Origin: CALUTH01 sp964452495
Lineage (GTDB): Bacteria > Cyanobacteriota > Vampirovibrionia > Gastranaerophilales > Gastranaerophilaceae
Assembly: GCA_964452495.1 (NCBI GenBank)
Contig: CAYVMC010000025.1
Span: forward strand, 1-33,109
Reading direction: 5' to 3'
DNA length: 33,109 nt
The translations under genes and the position numbers were made by a program. Within the stretch, counting starts at the first letter, position 1. Each line of letters opens with the position of its first letter. Below, one piece after another: positions 23,960 through 32,230 of this stretch. Below the pieces are notes generated by a model. The model made no database searches. It saw nothing but the letters and a program-made list of their open reading frames with translations, and had not been told where the DNA came from.

Positions 23960-24800
23960 CAATTAAAGCCTCTGATAAATCACCAAATTGCTGTATAGAA
24001 AGTTTTTCGCCTCTGATAGTGTCAGGAAGATTAACTTTTTTAAACGCATTTGATATCGCTTCTCCAGTGAAACCCGCCTGTAATAGACAATTCTTCAGTG
24101 TTTTTCTTCTCTGAGAAAATGCAGCTTTAACAACACGTCTAAAATGCTTATAATCACGCAGGTTAATAAGAGGTTTTTCCCGTATATCCAATCTTACAAG
24201 AGCTGAATTAACTTTGGGTACAGGATAAAAAGAGCGACGACCAACAAGCTTAACTATTTCACAATCCGCCCAGAATTGTGACAAAATTGATAAAAGTCCA
24301 TACACCTTATTTCCGGTAGCTTCATTAGCTGTCATACGTCTTGCAACTTCTTCCTGTACCATTAATATAATTGATTGTATACAATTTCTGTTTTTATTAT
24401 TCAGGTCATCAATTTCTCCCAGTAGATGAGCAATAATTGGAGATGTAATATAATAAGGAATATTTGCTACAACTTTTATCTTTTCATTATTATTTTTAAA
24501 AACATCAGATATGTCTGTTTTTAAAATATCTTTATGGATAATTTCCAAATTATTTGCTTTGAGCTTTTGTAAAACGTCAATAGCATCTTCATCCAGTTCA
24601 ACAGCTATTACCCTTTTTGCTCTCTTGACAAGCAATTCTGTAACGAACCCAATCCCCGGTCCTATCTCAAGAACCGTATCGTTCTCATTAATCCCGGCCA
24701 AAAAGAGAATAGCTTCAATTACGTCAGAATTAATTAAAAAATTTTGTCCTAAACGTTTTTTTGTCCTGAAAAATTTTGCTCTTTGCAAGTAATCACTCAT
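23943..24800 (-). CDS. rsmA: 16S rRNA dimethyladenosine transferase
   Basis: Dimethylates A1518 and A1519 of 16S rRNA late in 30S assembly. The 285-residue protein has RLGQNFLINSDVIEAI, the SAM loop LEIGPGIGFVTELL, AVELDEDA, and the catalytic NIPYYITSPII. The C-terminal helical domain has FSQRRKTLKNCL. The ATG at 24800 lacks a Shine-Dalgarno; TATTAT lies seven bases before it, another candidate leaderless start. First gene of the rsmA-ispE pair. Confidence 0.95.
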   Translation of the reverse strand: MSDYLQRAKFFRTKKRLGQNFLINSDVIEAILFLAGINENDTVLEIGPGIGFVTELLVKRAKRVIAVELDEDAIDVLQKLKANNLEIIHKDILKTDISDVFKNNNEKIKVVANIPYYITSPIIAHLLGEIDDLNNKNRNCIQSIILMVQEEVARRMTANEATGNKVYGLLSILSQFWADCEIVKLVGRRSFYPVPKVNSALVRLDIREKPLINLRDYKHFRRVVKAAFSQRRKTLKNCLLQAGFTGEAISNAFKKVNLPDTIRGEKLSIQQFGDLSEALIDANKD

Positions 24801-24886
24801 ACTATTTATAATAATACAAACAGGTAAATGTTTTTAGTTTATTATTTGCTATTTTATTAATGATAAAATAATAAAAGGAGTAAATC

Positions 24887-26170
24887 GTGAATTATTGCAG
24901 AGAAAAATTAAGGACAGAAGAAATAGTTGAATTATTCAAGTCAGGCTGCAAAACTGATACAAAACTGGGACTTGAGTACGAGCGGATACCTGTTTCAGTA
25001 AAAGATTACCGCAGTATTTCTTATTATGGAGAATGGGGAATTTGTGAACTTCTTGCAGATTTTGCAAGAATTGATAACTGGGATTATATTCTTGATGATC
25101 TTAATATTATCGGATTAAAAAAACTACATAATACAATAACTATTGAACCAGGTTGTCAGTTTGAAATTAGTCTTGAACCGCAAAAAAATATTAAAAACAT
25201 TAAAGCGGAAATTGATAGAATAAATAAAGAATTAACCCCTCTTTTAAAACGTTACGAGATTAAACTATTAAATTATGGTGTTACACCGGTTTCCACATAC
25301 AGATTTATTCCATTAAATCCTAAAAGACGCTACAAAATAATGGCTAATTATTTAGGAGGAATTTTATCGGATGTGATGATGAGAGAAACTGCAGGAATAC
25401 AGGTTTGCATTGATTATAAAAATGAAGAAGATGCTCTAAGAAAATTTAATCTTGCAAATAGAATGTCTCCATTTACAACAGGTATGCTGTCAAATTCAAA
25501 AATCAGAGGAGGAGTTGACACAGGATATTGTAGTTTCAGAGCGCTGGCATGGCTCAATACTGATAATGAGCGCTGCGGTTTTGGAACAAAATTTGGCAGT
25601 GAAAATCTTTTTGAGGATTATATTAATTTTCTGATGGAAGTTCCCATGATATTTATACAACGGGAAAATAATATTATAAACATCAATGGAGAAATTAATT
25701 TTAGACAATTTATGGAAAACGGTTATGGTGGATTGAGCGCAACTATTGAGGATTTTAAATTACATGCAAACCTTGCATTTCCTGATGTAAGATTAAATTC
25801 TTTTATAGAAATACGAAACCACGATAGTGTACCTGAAGATTACATTTATTCAACCTTAGCTTTATACAAAGGTATTATGTACAATAAAAGTGCAATGGAA
25901 AGTGCCGAAGAACTTTTAGAGCGTTTTGATTATGAAAAAATCAGCGAGTTCAGATACAGAGTTCCACGCGAAGGATTACAAACAAGATTAGGTCACTATA
26001 AAGTAAGAGATATAGCAAAAGAACTTGTTGAAATTGCTTATTACTCTTTAAGAGAACAATTTGACAGAGAGGATGAATACTTGCTACCTATAAAAGAGCT
26101 TGTAAAGCAAGGACTTACTCCTGGTGATTTAATTACTCCGCTTATAGAAATTCATACACATACATACTAA
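24887..26170 (+). CDS. gshA: Glutamate-cysteine ligase, plant/alphaproteobacterial type
   Basis: Joins glutamate and cysteine, the first step of glutathione synthesis. The 427-residue protein matches the plant-type (GCS2 superfamily) family by eye: GLEYE near residue 30, NIIGLKKLHNTITIEPGCQF and EIS, NPKRRYKIMANYLGG, ETAGIQVCIDY, and FPDVRLNSFIEIRNHDS, which contain the ATP and glutamate sites. GTG start with AAAAGGAG at eight bases. No gshB lies in this window, so the product could be gamma-glutamylcysteine. Alone in orientation between the rsmA and recR genes. Glutathione-type chemistry fits the neighbouring redox genes only loosely. Confidence 0.85.
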   Translation: MNYCREKLRTEEIVELFKSGCKTDTKLGLEYERIPVSVKDYRSISYYGEWGICELLADFARIDNWDYILDDLNIIGLKKLHNTITIEPGCQFEISLEPQKNIKNIKAEIDRINKELTPLLKRYEIKLLNYGVTPVSTYRFIPLNPKRRYKIMANYLGGILSDVMMRETAGIQVCIDYKNEEDALRKFNLANRMSPFTTGMLSNSKIRGGVDTGYCSFRALAWLNTDNERCGFGTKFGSENLFEDYINFLMEVPMIFIQRENNIININGEINFRQFMENGYGGLSATIEDFKLHANLAFPDVRLNSFIEIRNHDSVPEDYIYSTLALYKGIMYNKSAMESAEELLERFDYEKISEFRYRVPREGLQTRLGHYKVRDIAKELVEIAYYSLREQFDREDEYLLPIKELVKQGLTPGDLITPLIEIHTHTY

Positions 26171-26182
26171 TGGTATTATTAA

Positions 26183-26779
26183 CTATATATCACGGCGTCC
26201 TTCAATAGCTTTTGCTAAAGTAATTTCATCAGCAAACTCTAGGTCTGCCCCTACGGGCAGACCGAATGCAATTCTCGAAACTTTAATACCGAAAGGTTTA
26301 ATCAGCTTTGTAAGGTATAGACATGTAGCCTCTCCCTCAACACTGGGATTAAGAGCTAAAATAACTTCCTTGACTCTGTCATCAACTAGTCTATTAAGAA
26401 GCTCTTTTACACGAATGTCATCAACTCCGATTCCGTCCATCGGAGAAATTACACCTTGCAATACATGGTATAGACCATAATACTCATTTGTTTTTTCTAT
26501 TGCAATCAAATCTTTTGTTTCGGCTACAACACAAATAATTGAGCGGTCACGCTTAGAAGAACTACATATTTCACATGGTGATTCTGTTGAAATATTATAA
26601 CAAATCTCGCAGGTACATGTATTCTTTTTTGCTTCTATTACTGCATTAGCAAACTTTTCAACTTCAGAGAGCGGCATTTTCAATATATGAAAAGCCATTC
26701 TCTGAGCGGATTTTTGACCTATTGACGGAAATTTTTGAAACTGTTCTATCAAACTTGCAATAGATTTAGGATAAATCAT
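26183..26779 (-). CDS. recR: Recombination protein RecR
   Basis: Works with RecO (and RecF) to load RecA on gapped DNA. The 198-residue protein has the helix-hairpin-helix region (FPSIGQKSAQRMAFHIL), the C4 zinc finger (CTCEICYN....CEIC), and the Toprim domain with VVAETKDLIAIE, GVISPMDGIG and LALNPSVEGEATCLYL. The ATG follows the ybaB stop by two bases and has no strong site of its own. Confidence 0.96.
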   Translation of the reverse strand: MIYPKSIASLIEQFQKFPSIGQKSAQRMAFHILKMPLSEVEKFANAVIEAKKNTCTCEICYNISTESPCEICSSSKRDRSIICVVAETKDLIAIEKTNEYYGLYHVLQGVISPMDGIGVDDIRVKELLNRLVDDRVKEVILALNPSVEGEATCLYLTKLIKPFGIKVSRIAFGLPVGADLEFADEITLAKAIEGRRDI

Positions 26780-26781
26780 AA

Positions 26782-27126
26782 TTAGAATAAACCCGGAATA
26801 TTAGGTAAATTCATACTCTTAGCAATTGAGTTTGTTTTATCTTCAAACACCTGAGTTGCTCTAGAGTCAGCCTCTTTTAAAGCGGCATTAAGCAAATCCT
26901 CCAACATTTCCAATGTATCGTCAGATACACTATCTGGATTGTCAGGAGAGATTGCATTTTTAGAAAGTTTCAAAGATTTAAAGTGCGCTTGACCAGTATA
27001 TACAACTTTTACTGCCCCATTTGCCGCAACTGTTTCCACATCTGTTTTTGCAAGTTCATCCTGCATATCTTTCATCTTTTTTTGGAATTGCTGTGCTTGC
27101 TTTACAATATTCATCATATTCATCAT
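26782..27126 (-). CDS. ybaB: YbaB/EbfC-family nucleoid-associated protein
   Basis: A small DNA-binding dimer found upstream of recR in most bacteria. The 114-residue protein has the N-terminal NIVKQAQQFQKKMKDMQDEL helix, the VKVVYTGQAHFKSLKL strand region and the DLLNAALKEADSRA helix. GGGGGAT lies upstream at eight or nine bases. No dnaX upstream here; a divergent metalloprotease is. Confidence 0.95.
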   Translation of the reverse strand: MMNMMNIVKQAQQFQKKMKDMQDELAKTDVETVAANGAVKVVYTGQAHFKSLKLSKNAISPDNPDSVSDDTLEMLEDLLNAALKEADSRATQVFEDKTNSIAKSMNLPNIPGLF

Positions 27127-27148
27127 AATTTAATATCCCCCATAATTA

Positions 27149-27177
27149 TTTACCAAGCTGTTAATTTATTATACAAT
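27149..27177 (+). promoter_or_regulatory. Promoter of the matrixin-like gene
   Basis: TTTACC (27149-27154), a 17-base spacer, TACAAT (27172-27177), then six bases to the ATG. Same geometry as the other candidate leaderless genes. Confidence 0.6.
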
Positions 27178-27183
27178 AAAAGT

Positions 27184-27966
27184 ATGCAAAGTAAAACATA
27201 TCTTAATTCCAGTATAAAAAACGGGCAATTAATCAGATGGTGTATTATGCCGCTAAGTGTGTATATCGCGCCGATGAATTTTTATTCAAAAAAAGGAGAA
27301 GATCCGATATACAGGCGTATGGTTATTGATGCTCTTAATGCTTGGAGTGCAGCAAGCTGTGGTAAATTTCAATATAAAATTACAAATGTTTTACTTGAAT
27401 CCCATATAAATATTGATTGGAAGAGGGTGGAAAGAACTGCTTTAGGCCACTGTTACACAAATTACGATGCAAGTGGCAGGCTTTGTGGTGCAGAGATTTC
27501 AATAGGTTTGTCTGATGGAATTATCCATCAAAAGTATATGGCTGAAAATGAGGTATATCACACAATCTTGCATGAAATCGGGCATGGACTTGGACTAGGA
27601 CATAGTCCTTATAATACTGATATTATGTATACTCCACATCAGTATGGCGTTACATCTTTGTCAGCAAACGATATCCATTCTATAAAGTGGCTGTATACAT
27701 TACCTGCTAATATGGATGTAAAAGCATTTTGTGAAAAAAACGGACAGTCTCACAATATGAACTTAGATTCGGTTTTGTTCAAAATTGATAGTAAACACAC
27801 GCATAAGGAACAAAATCTGCCCCAAAATACTACGAGTAGAGATTTACTCTCAGAAGCGGAGAATATTGGAGATCTGAAACGATATAATATGATGATACAT
27901 CAATCAGTAAATCTTTCAAGCGATCTTAAAAAATTTATAAATGATAGAAGGCGAGATAATAACTAG
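27184..27966 (+). CDS. Matrixin-like zinc metalloprotease (M10A-type) without a signal peptide
   Basis: A 260-residue protein with the metzincin motif H130-E-I-G-H134-G-L-G-L-G-H140 and a Met-turn M148 (DIMY), as in matrix metalloproteases and their bacterial relatives. The region before it, ALNAWSAASCGKFQYKI and ISIGLSDG, matches the M10 beta-sheet. The domain covers residues about 25-175, and the last 85 are a polar tail with no recognised domain. No signal peptide is present. I chose the ATG at 27184; the upstream extension runs through the ybaB promoter. The end shares CTAG with the next gene. The substrate is unknown; an internal location would need an immunity or control protein. Confidence 0.75.
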   Translation: MQSKTYLNSSIKNGQLIRWCIMPLSVYIAPMNFYSKKGEDPIYRRMVIDALNAWSAASCGKFQYKITNVLLESHINIDWKRVERTALGHCYTNYDASGRLCGAEISIGLSDGIIHQKYMAENEVYHTILHEIGHGLGLGHSPYNTDIMYTPHQYGVTSLSANDIHSIKWLYTLPANMDVKAFCEKNGQSHNMNLDSVLFKIDSKHTHKEQNLPQNTTSRDLLSEAENIGDLKRYNMMIHQSVNLSSDLKKFINDRRRDNN

Positions 27967-28475
27967 TGTTTGCAGTTGCCGCAATTTCCGCCGCAACCGC
28001 CGCCCATTATATCAGAAAAACTAAACGGCTTATTTTCAAGAATAAATTGAATTACAATCGGATATAACATTGCACCTGTGTTTTTCATATTTTCTTCAAA
28101 TTCATTGAAATGAGTATCACTATCTATTAGAACAGGAAATTGGGCAATAATTTTATCAAGCTGACCTTCTTTATCAATCTTACAAACCGTTACACCGCTA
28201 ACTTTTACACCTGCAAGGAAGGCACTTTTAATAGGCTCCTTTACATCAAAGGCTGGAAGCAGTGAAGGTTGCAATCTTATTACGGTATTTTCTTTGAATA
28301 TAGTCTTATTTATCCCAGATATTTGTCCGTTTATAACTATCAAATCAAATTTGTTTAATTTAAAAACATCGTTGTCTGTACTTCCAACCGCAGTTATTTC
28401 AACATCTTTATTTTGAAAAAAACTTATGATTGCACTAAGAATATCACCACCATTGATTATTGCTATTTTTTTCAT
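27963..28475 (-). CDS. PurN-like formyltransferase-fold protein with a Cys-rich tail, catalytic residues replaced
   Basis: A 170-residue protein. The middle matches the GAR transformylase fold: LQPSLLPAF...EPIKSAFLAGVKVSGVTVCKI (shown in parts), then the LDKIIAQFPVLIDSDT segment and MLYPIVIQFIL. In active PurN the motif is N-I-H-P; here it is R67-L-Q69-P, so the catalytic Asn and His are missing, and the Asp-containing loop is shortened. The C-terminus is IMGGGCGGNCGNCKH, with Cys at 161, 165 and 168 plus a final His, a likely metal site. The start is the ATG at 28475 with AGAAGG; longer extensions run through the promoter at 28507-28535. Formyltransferase activity is unlikely; a metal or nucleotide binding role is inference. 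Confidence 0.65.
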   Translation of the reverse strand: MKKIAIINGGDILSAIISFFQNKDVEITAVGSTDNDVFKLNKFDLIVINGQISGINKTIFKENTVIRLQPSLLPAFDVKEPIKSAFLAGVKVSGVTVCKIDKEGQLDKIIAQFPVLIDSDTHFNEFEENMKNTGAMLYPIVIQFILENKPFSFSDIMGGGCGGNCGNCKH

Positions 28476-28506
28476 ACTCAACCTTCTTTTTAAACTTCTG
28501 TTTTTC

Positions 28507-28535
28507 ATGTTACTCATACACTTATCGCAGGTCAA
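28507..28535 (-). promoter_or_regulatory. Promoter of the PurN-like gene
   Basis: On the minus strand TTGACC (28535-28530), a 17-base spacer and TAACAT (28512-28507). It lies back to back with the U32 gene promoter (28547-28552). Confidence 0.6.
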
Positions 28536-28546
28536 GTATTTAATGA

Positions 28547-28552
28547 TATAAT
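28547..28552 (+). promoter_or_regulatory. Extended -10 (TGA-TATAAT) of the U32 gene, six bases before its ATG
   Basis: A perfect TATAAT with TG one base before it, ending six bases before the ATG. No Shine-Dalgarno is present. Confidence 0.65.
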
Positions 28553-28558
28553 TACACT

Positions 28559-30343
28559 ATGAATAATAGTGCAACAGAATTACTAGCTCCAGCAAAAGAC
28601 AAAGAAACTGCTTTTGAAGCAATTAATGCAGGTGCAGATGCCATATATATCGGGGCTTTATTTTTCGGAGCAAGAAAAAATGCAGGAAATACGCTGGAAG
28701 ACATAAAAGAAATTATAGATTATGCACACAAATTTTATGTAAGAGTATTTGTTACAGTAAACACTATCCTTACAGATACTGAGCTTGATGAGGCGGCTGA
28801 ACTAATAAAGAAACTTTACAGTATAAATACAGATGCTATTATAATTCAAGATATGGGGATTTTAAAGCTTGCACAGGAGTGTAAAATTCCGCCTATACCG
28901 CTTCATATAAGTACTCAATGTAATAATAGAACCAAGGAAAAAGTTAAATTTTTTGAATCTATTAATGTACCAAGAATTGTTCTGGCAAGAGAGCTTTCCA
29001 TTGAACAAATCAGAGAAATAGCACAATATGCCTCTGAAATAGAACTTGAATGCTTTATTCACGGGGCATTATGCGTGTCATACAGCGGACAATGCTATTT
29101 AAGCCAGTATATTGGCTCACGTTCTTCAAATAGGGGAGAATGCGCGCAGCCCTGCCGCAAACAATATTCACTCTGTGATAAAAGTGGTAAAGTGTTAATA
29201 AAAAATAAGTACTTATTGTCATTAAAGGATTTCAATGTCACAACATATATAGAGGAAATGGCCAAAGCAGGAGTAAAATCGTTTAAAATAGAAGGGCGCC
29301 TTAAAGATAAAAACTATGTTAAAAATGTAACCCTTTATTATCGGAAAATACTTGATAGATATGGCCGTAAAACATCATCAGGAAACATCTTTACTAATGG
29401 ATTTGTGCCTGATGTAAATAAAACTTTTAACAGAGGATATACAACGTATTTTTTAGGAGGTAGAGAAGACTGTTTTAATTTTAACACCCCTAAGTCCATC
29501 GGAGAACAAATAGGAGAAATAAAAAAATCTGTAAAAAATTACTATATAATAAATACTAAACAAAAAATAAACCCGCAGGACGGACTATGTTACTTTTCGC
29601 CAAGCGGAGAATTAAAAGGGTTCTTAGTAAATAAAACTAATGGTGACAAAATTTTTCCAAATAAGATGGAATACATTTCTGCTGGTACTATAATATACAG
29701 GAACCAGGATATTGAATTTGAAAAACGACTTTCAAGTAGTCGCATCACTAGAAAAATTGCTTGTAATATCATAATAAAAGATAATATTTTGCATATTACC
29801 GATGAAGATTGTAATAAAGTTACTCTTTCCTTGCCAGCAGGAATAAAGGCAAAAAATAGACAACAGGCAAAAGAAAACTTTATAAACGGGATGAAAAAAA
29901 CAGGAAATTCCGATTTTTATATAAAAGAATTGAAGGTTGAGCAGGATGTTGATTTTTATCAATCAGCAAAGCTTAATGAATTTAGACGAAGTGTTTTAGA
30001 AAAACTTATGAATGAAAGAATTAAAAATTATCCGAAAATAAAATTTAGTAATCTTAAAACTGCAAAATACCCTTTAGACTACGGAGATTATCACGAAAAT
30101 GTTTATAATACGGCGGCAGAAGCATTCTATAAAGATTGTAGATGTAAAATTAAGGAATATGCCCCGGAAAAGGAAATGCCTGTAAGACAAATTGAACTTA
30201 TGCGGACTAAACACTGTATAAAGTGGGCAATTAATAAATGTCAATCAAAAGAAGAATTATTTTTGATTGATGATAGAGGAAAAAAATATCCACTTAAATT
30301 TGATTGTAAAAATTGTGAAATGGTAATATTAAAACCTGAATGA
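28559..30343 (+). CDS. U32-family protein (peptidase-like; RlhA/TrhP-related)
   Basis: U32 proteins are named as collagenase-like peptidases, but well-studied members (TrhP, RlhA) act in hydroxylation of tRNA or rRNA. The 594-residue protein has ELLAPAKDKETAFEAINAGA at the N-terminus, the family signature ECFIHGALCVSYSGQCYLSQ near residue 165-185, GECAQPCRKQY with further cysteines, and KIEGRLKD. The C-terminal 250 residues are a longer extension than in the short members, resembling the long RlhA form. The gene has a leaderless-type start. Divergent from the PurN-like gene. I cannot tell rRNA from tRNA activity. Confidence 0.88.
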   Translation: MNNSATELLAPAKDKETAFEAINAGADAIYIGALFFGARKNAGNTLEDIKEIIDYAHKFYVRVFVTVNTILTDTELDEAAELIKKLYSINTDAIIIQDMGILKLAQECKIPPIPLHISTQCNNRTKEKVKFFESINVPRIVLARELSIEQIREIAQYASEIELECFIHGALCVSYSGQCYLSQYIGSRSSNRGECAQPCRKQYSLCDKSGKVLIKNKYLLSLKDFNVTTYIEEMAKAGVKSFKIEGRLKDKNYVKNVTLYYRKILDRYGRKTSSGNIFTNGFVPDVNKTFNRGYTTYFLGGREDCFNFNTPKSIGEQIGEIKKSVKNYYIINTKQKINPQDGLCYFSPSGELKGFLVNKTNGDKIFPNKMEYISAGTIIYRNQDIEFEKRLSSSRITRKIACNIIIKDNILHITDEDCNKVTLSLPAGIKAKNRQQAKENFINGMKKTGNSDFYIKELKVEQDVDFYQSAKLNEFRRSVLEKLMNERIKNYPKIKFSNLKTAKYPLDYGDYHENVYNTAAEAFYKDCRCKIKEYAPEKEMPVRQIELMRTKHCIKWAINKCQSKEELFLIDDRGKKYPLKFDCKNCEMVILKPE

Positions 30344-30358
30344 AAAGAACAATCACAA

Positions 30359-30769
30359 TTACGCAATAAAGTCTAAAATGGCTCCACCAATTTCTTCATT
30401 TGCATCAAATGGTGCATCTGGAGGATTAAGAGCATTGCGGATAAGCATAGCCAAAAGAGGACCAAACGCGTCAGGCACTTTTATTTTGCGGTATATACCC
30501 GCTAAAAAGGTTTGTATATTAGGCGAAGTTGTATTATTATATTCTGCCAGAACAGGATACAATTTGCCCGCTCCCTGACCGCCGTTTTCGATTATCCTGT
30601 CTAAAATATACAAATTCTCAATAACATCCTCTTCTGTTTTAGCATGTTTTAAATTATTTTCAATTTCCTGATATGCTTCTTCACCCTTTCTTATCACCGG
30701 AAGAACTTTCTGCTCATCAAAGCGGCAATAATTACAATTAGTATCAGGTAATATTACTGTTCCATACAT
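30359..30769 (-). CDS. Hypothetical alpha-helical protein
   Basis: A 136-residue protein with no recognised family. Residues 1-20 contain a Cys pair (CNYC), and the rest is helical with HEAT-like paired helices (ENLYILDRIIENGGQGAGKL, then VLAEYNNTTSP). GGGGAT lies nine bases before the ATG. Third gene of the operon with the internally duplicated and zinc-motif proteins (12-base gap). It is likely to work with them. Confidence 0.55.
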   Translation of the reverse strand: MYGTVILPDTNCNYCRFDEQKVLPVIRKGEEAYQEIENNLKHAKTEEDVIENLYILDRIIENGGQGAGKLYPVLAEYNNTTSPNIQTFLAGIYRKIKVPDAFGPLLAMLIRNALNPPDAPFDANEEIGGAILDFIA

Positions 30770-30781
30770 AATTACAATCCC

Positions 30782-32230
30782 CTATGAGTAAACAAACGGC
30801 GGTCCGTTTTTTATTTCAAACAAAATATTATCCGCAATCACTTTTAAATCTTCATTAGATTTACCGTTAACTTTTTGTCGGTAAAATTCACTGCATAATG
30901 GTTCTATAGCAGAATCTTTTTTTGCTTTGAAGTTTCTAAGTTCAGTGGCTACTAACCTTTGCTGTAAGTCAAGTTCAATATCTGCATTGTACTTTTTAAC
31001 CTGAACTTCTTTTACTGCCTCAAAAACATTTTTCCCTGTATACGATAATGCACTTATAGACGTAATACCTAAAAACAAATTTCTAAACTGCTTGTTACTA
31101 CTATTCATAAGCCAATCATAGAAAAAAGACAAATAGTCATTCACATGTGAATAATATGTAATCTTATTTCTTCCTGAACCGCCCATCACACTATTTGCCT
31201 GTTCTATAGGTGCTGTAACACTTTCTATAAATTTTTCAGTAAGTTTTTGCTTTTCTTCTTTTGTCAAATTCAGCCGGGATACAGTTTTTTTAATATACAC
31301 AGGCTCTGCCCAAATAGTTTCTAACAAACGTTCCAGATATTCAAGCTCCTCCCTGTTTCCCGTCTTGCTTTTTCCCTCATTAATTCGTGCTATTGTATTA
31401 TCTATTAGTAATTTAGTTTCATCAACACCTTTTTTTATATTTTGTGCATTACTTCTAAGGTTTTTCATTGCGAAATAACCCAGTCCAGTTATACCTACAA
31501 TAGTACCTAAAGCGACAAGCCAGTAGTTAATACTGTTTTCTGTGTTTTCTTTTGTATCCCCCTTAAAGTTTACACTGCCTTTACTTGTTACATCATTATC
31601 ATAGCTAACACCCAGATCTAAAGAAAATTGTCTTGCCTTATTTGAAAGCAGACTTCTTATTATTTGGATTTTACCTGAAAAGCATTGTGCTTCTACCTGT
31701 ACCAGATTTTCCTGTAAGTTCTTTTGTATGTCAGCTTCCCGCTTTCTAACCCATATTTCTTTGCAGCCATCAATAAACATTTTACCAAGGAATGCCATAG
31801 AACTTAATGCAATTACCCCTGAAAATGCCTGTATTGTCTTTTTATTAGGAGAATGAAGCATGCTAAACATACTCTGGTGAAGTTCATTGTTAATACAATG
31901 ATTGCGTGTAATCCCTGGAGGTTTCTCTGTCCCCGGCTTAGATATATGTGATATAAATTTTGTACCGAGAAATAATGCACCCATTATCCCCAGCGATGTA
32001 GCACAAAGAGGAAGAAGCCCTTTATCCTTTTGGGTTTCTACTTCATAAAGCTTATCAGGCATTTTAGTCTGTTTTGATATTACAAGTGTATCATACGTTT
32101 CATCAAGAGTAATATCCTTAATAAAATTATTAACAACAACTCCTTCCATCAAGCTTGTTTGATTTTTTTTCTGGGTATCAGTCATATTACGCCGCACCAT
32201 TCTGGTTTCTATGTCCTGCTCAAGTTTCAT
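30782..32230 (-). CDS. Membrane protein with an internal 53-residue duplication
   Basis: A 482-residue protein with no recognised family. Hydrophobic segments are seen near residues 71-92, 136-155, 230-250 and 383-400. Residues 136-188 and 386-438 align over 53 positions without a gap with 19 identities; both carry GK near position 14, KE near 22, ADI near 31 and a L(Q).LV.E core. The two modules each join a hydrophobic segment to an amphipathic helix, so the protein is built as a membrane-helix repeat. Residues 255-365 are charged and helical. The ATG overlaps the end of the zinc-motif gene by 11 bases, with its AAGGAG inside that gene. Confidence 0.65.
   Translation of the reverse strand: MKLEQDIETRMVRRNMTDTQKKNQTSLMEGVVVNNFIKDITLDETYDTLVISKQTKMPDKLYEVETQKDKGLLPLCATSLGIMGALFLGTKFISHISKPGTEKPPGITRNHCINNELHQSMFSMLHSPNKKTIQAFSGVIALSSMAFLGKMFIDGCKEIWVRKREADIQKNLQENLVQVEAQCFSGKIQIIRSLLSNKARQFSLDLGVSYDNDVTSKGSVNFKGDTKENTENSINYWLVALGTIVGITGLGYFAMKNLRSNAQNIKKGVDETKLLIDNTIARINEGKSKTGNREELEYLERLLETIWAEPVYIKKTVSRLNLTKEEKQKLTEKFIESVTAPIEQANSVMGGSGRNKITYYSHVNDYLSFFYDWLMNSSNKQFRNLFLGITSISALSYTGKNVFEAVKEVQVKKYNADIELDLQQRLVATELRNFKAKKDSAIEPLCSEFYRQKVNGKSNEDLKVIADNILFEIKNGPPFVYS

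Noticed and set aside
26983..27183. N-terminal extension of the matrixin-like protein
   Set aside because: It overlaps ybaB and its upstream region on the other strand; the sequence is Cys/His/Phe-rich shadow translation.
30378..30578. 66-codon plus-strand frame over the helical hypothetical gene
   Set aside because: It is a shadow of the minus-strand gene, which has a ribosome site and operon context.
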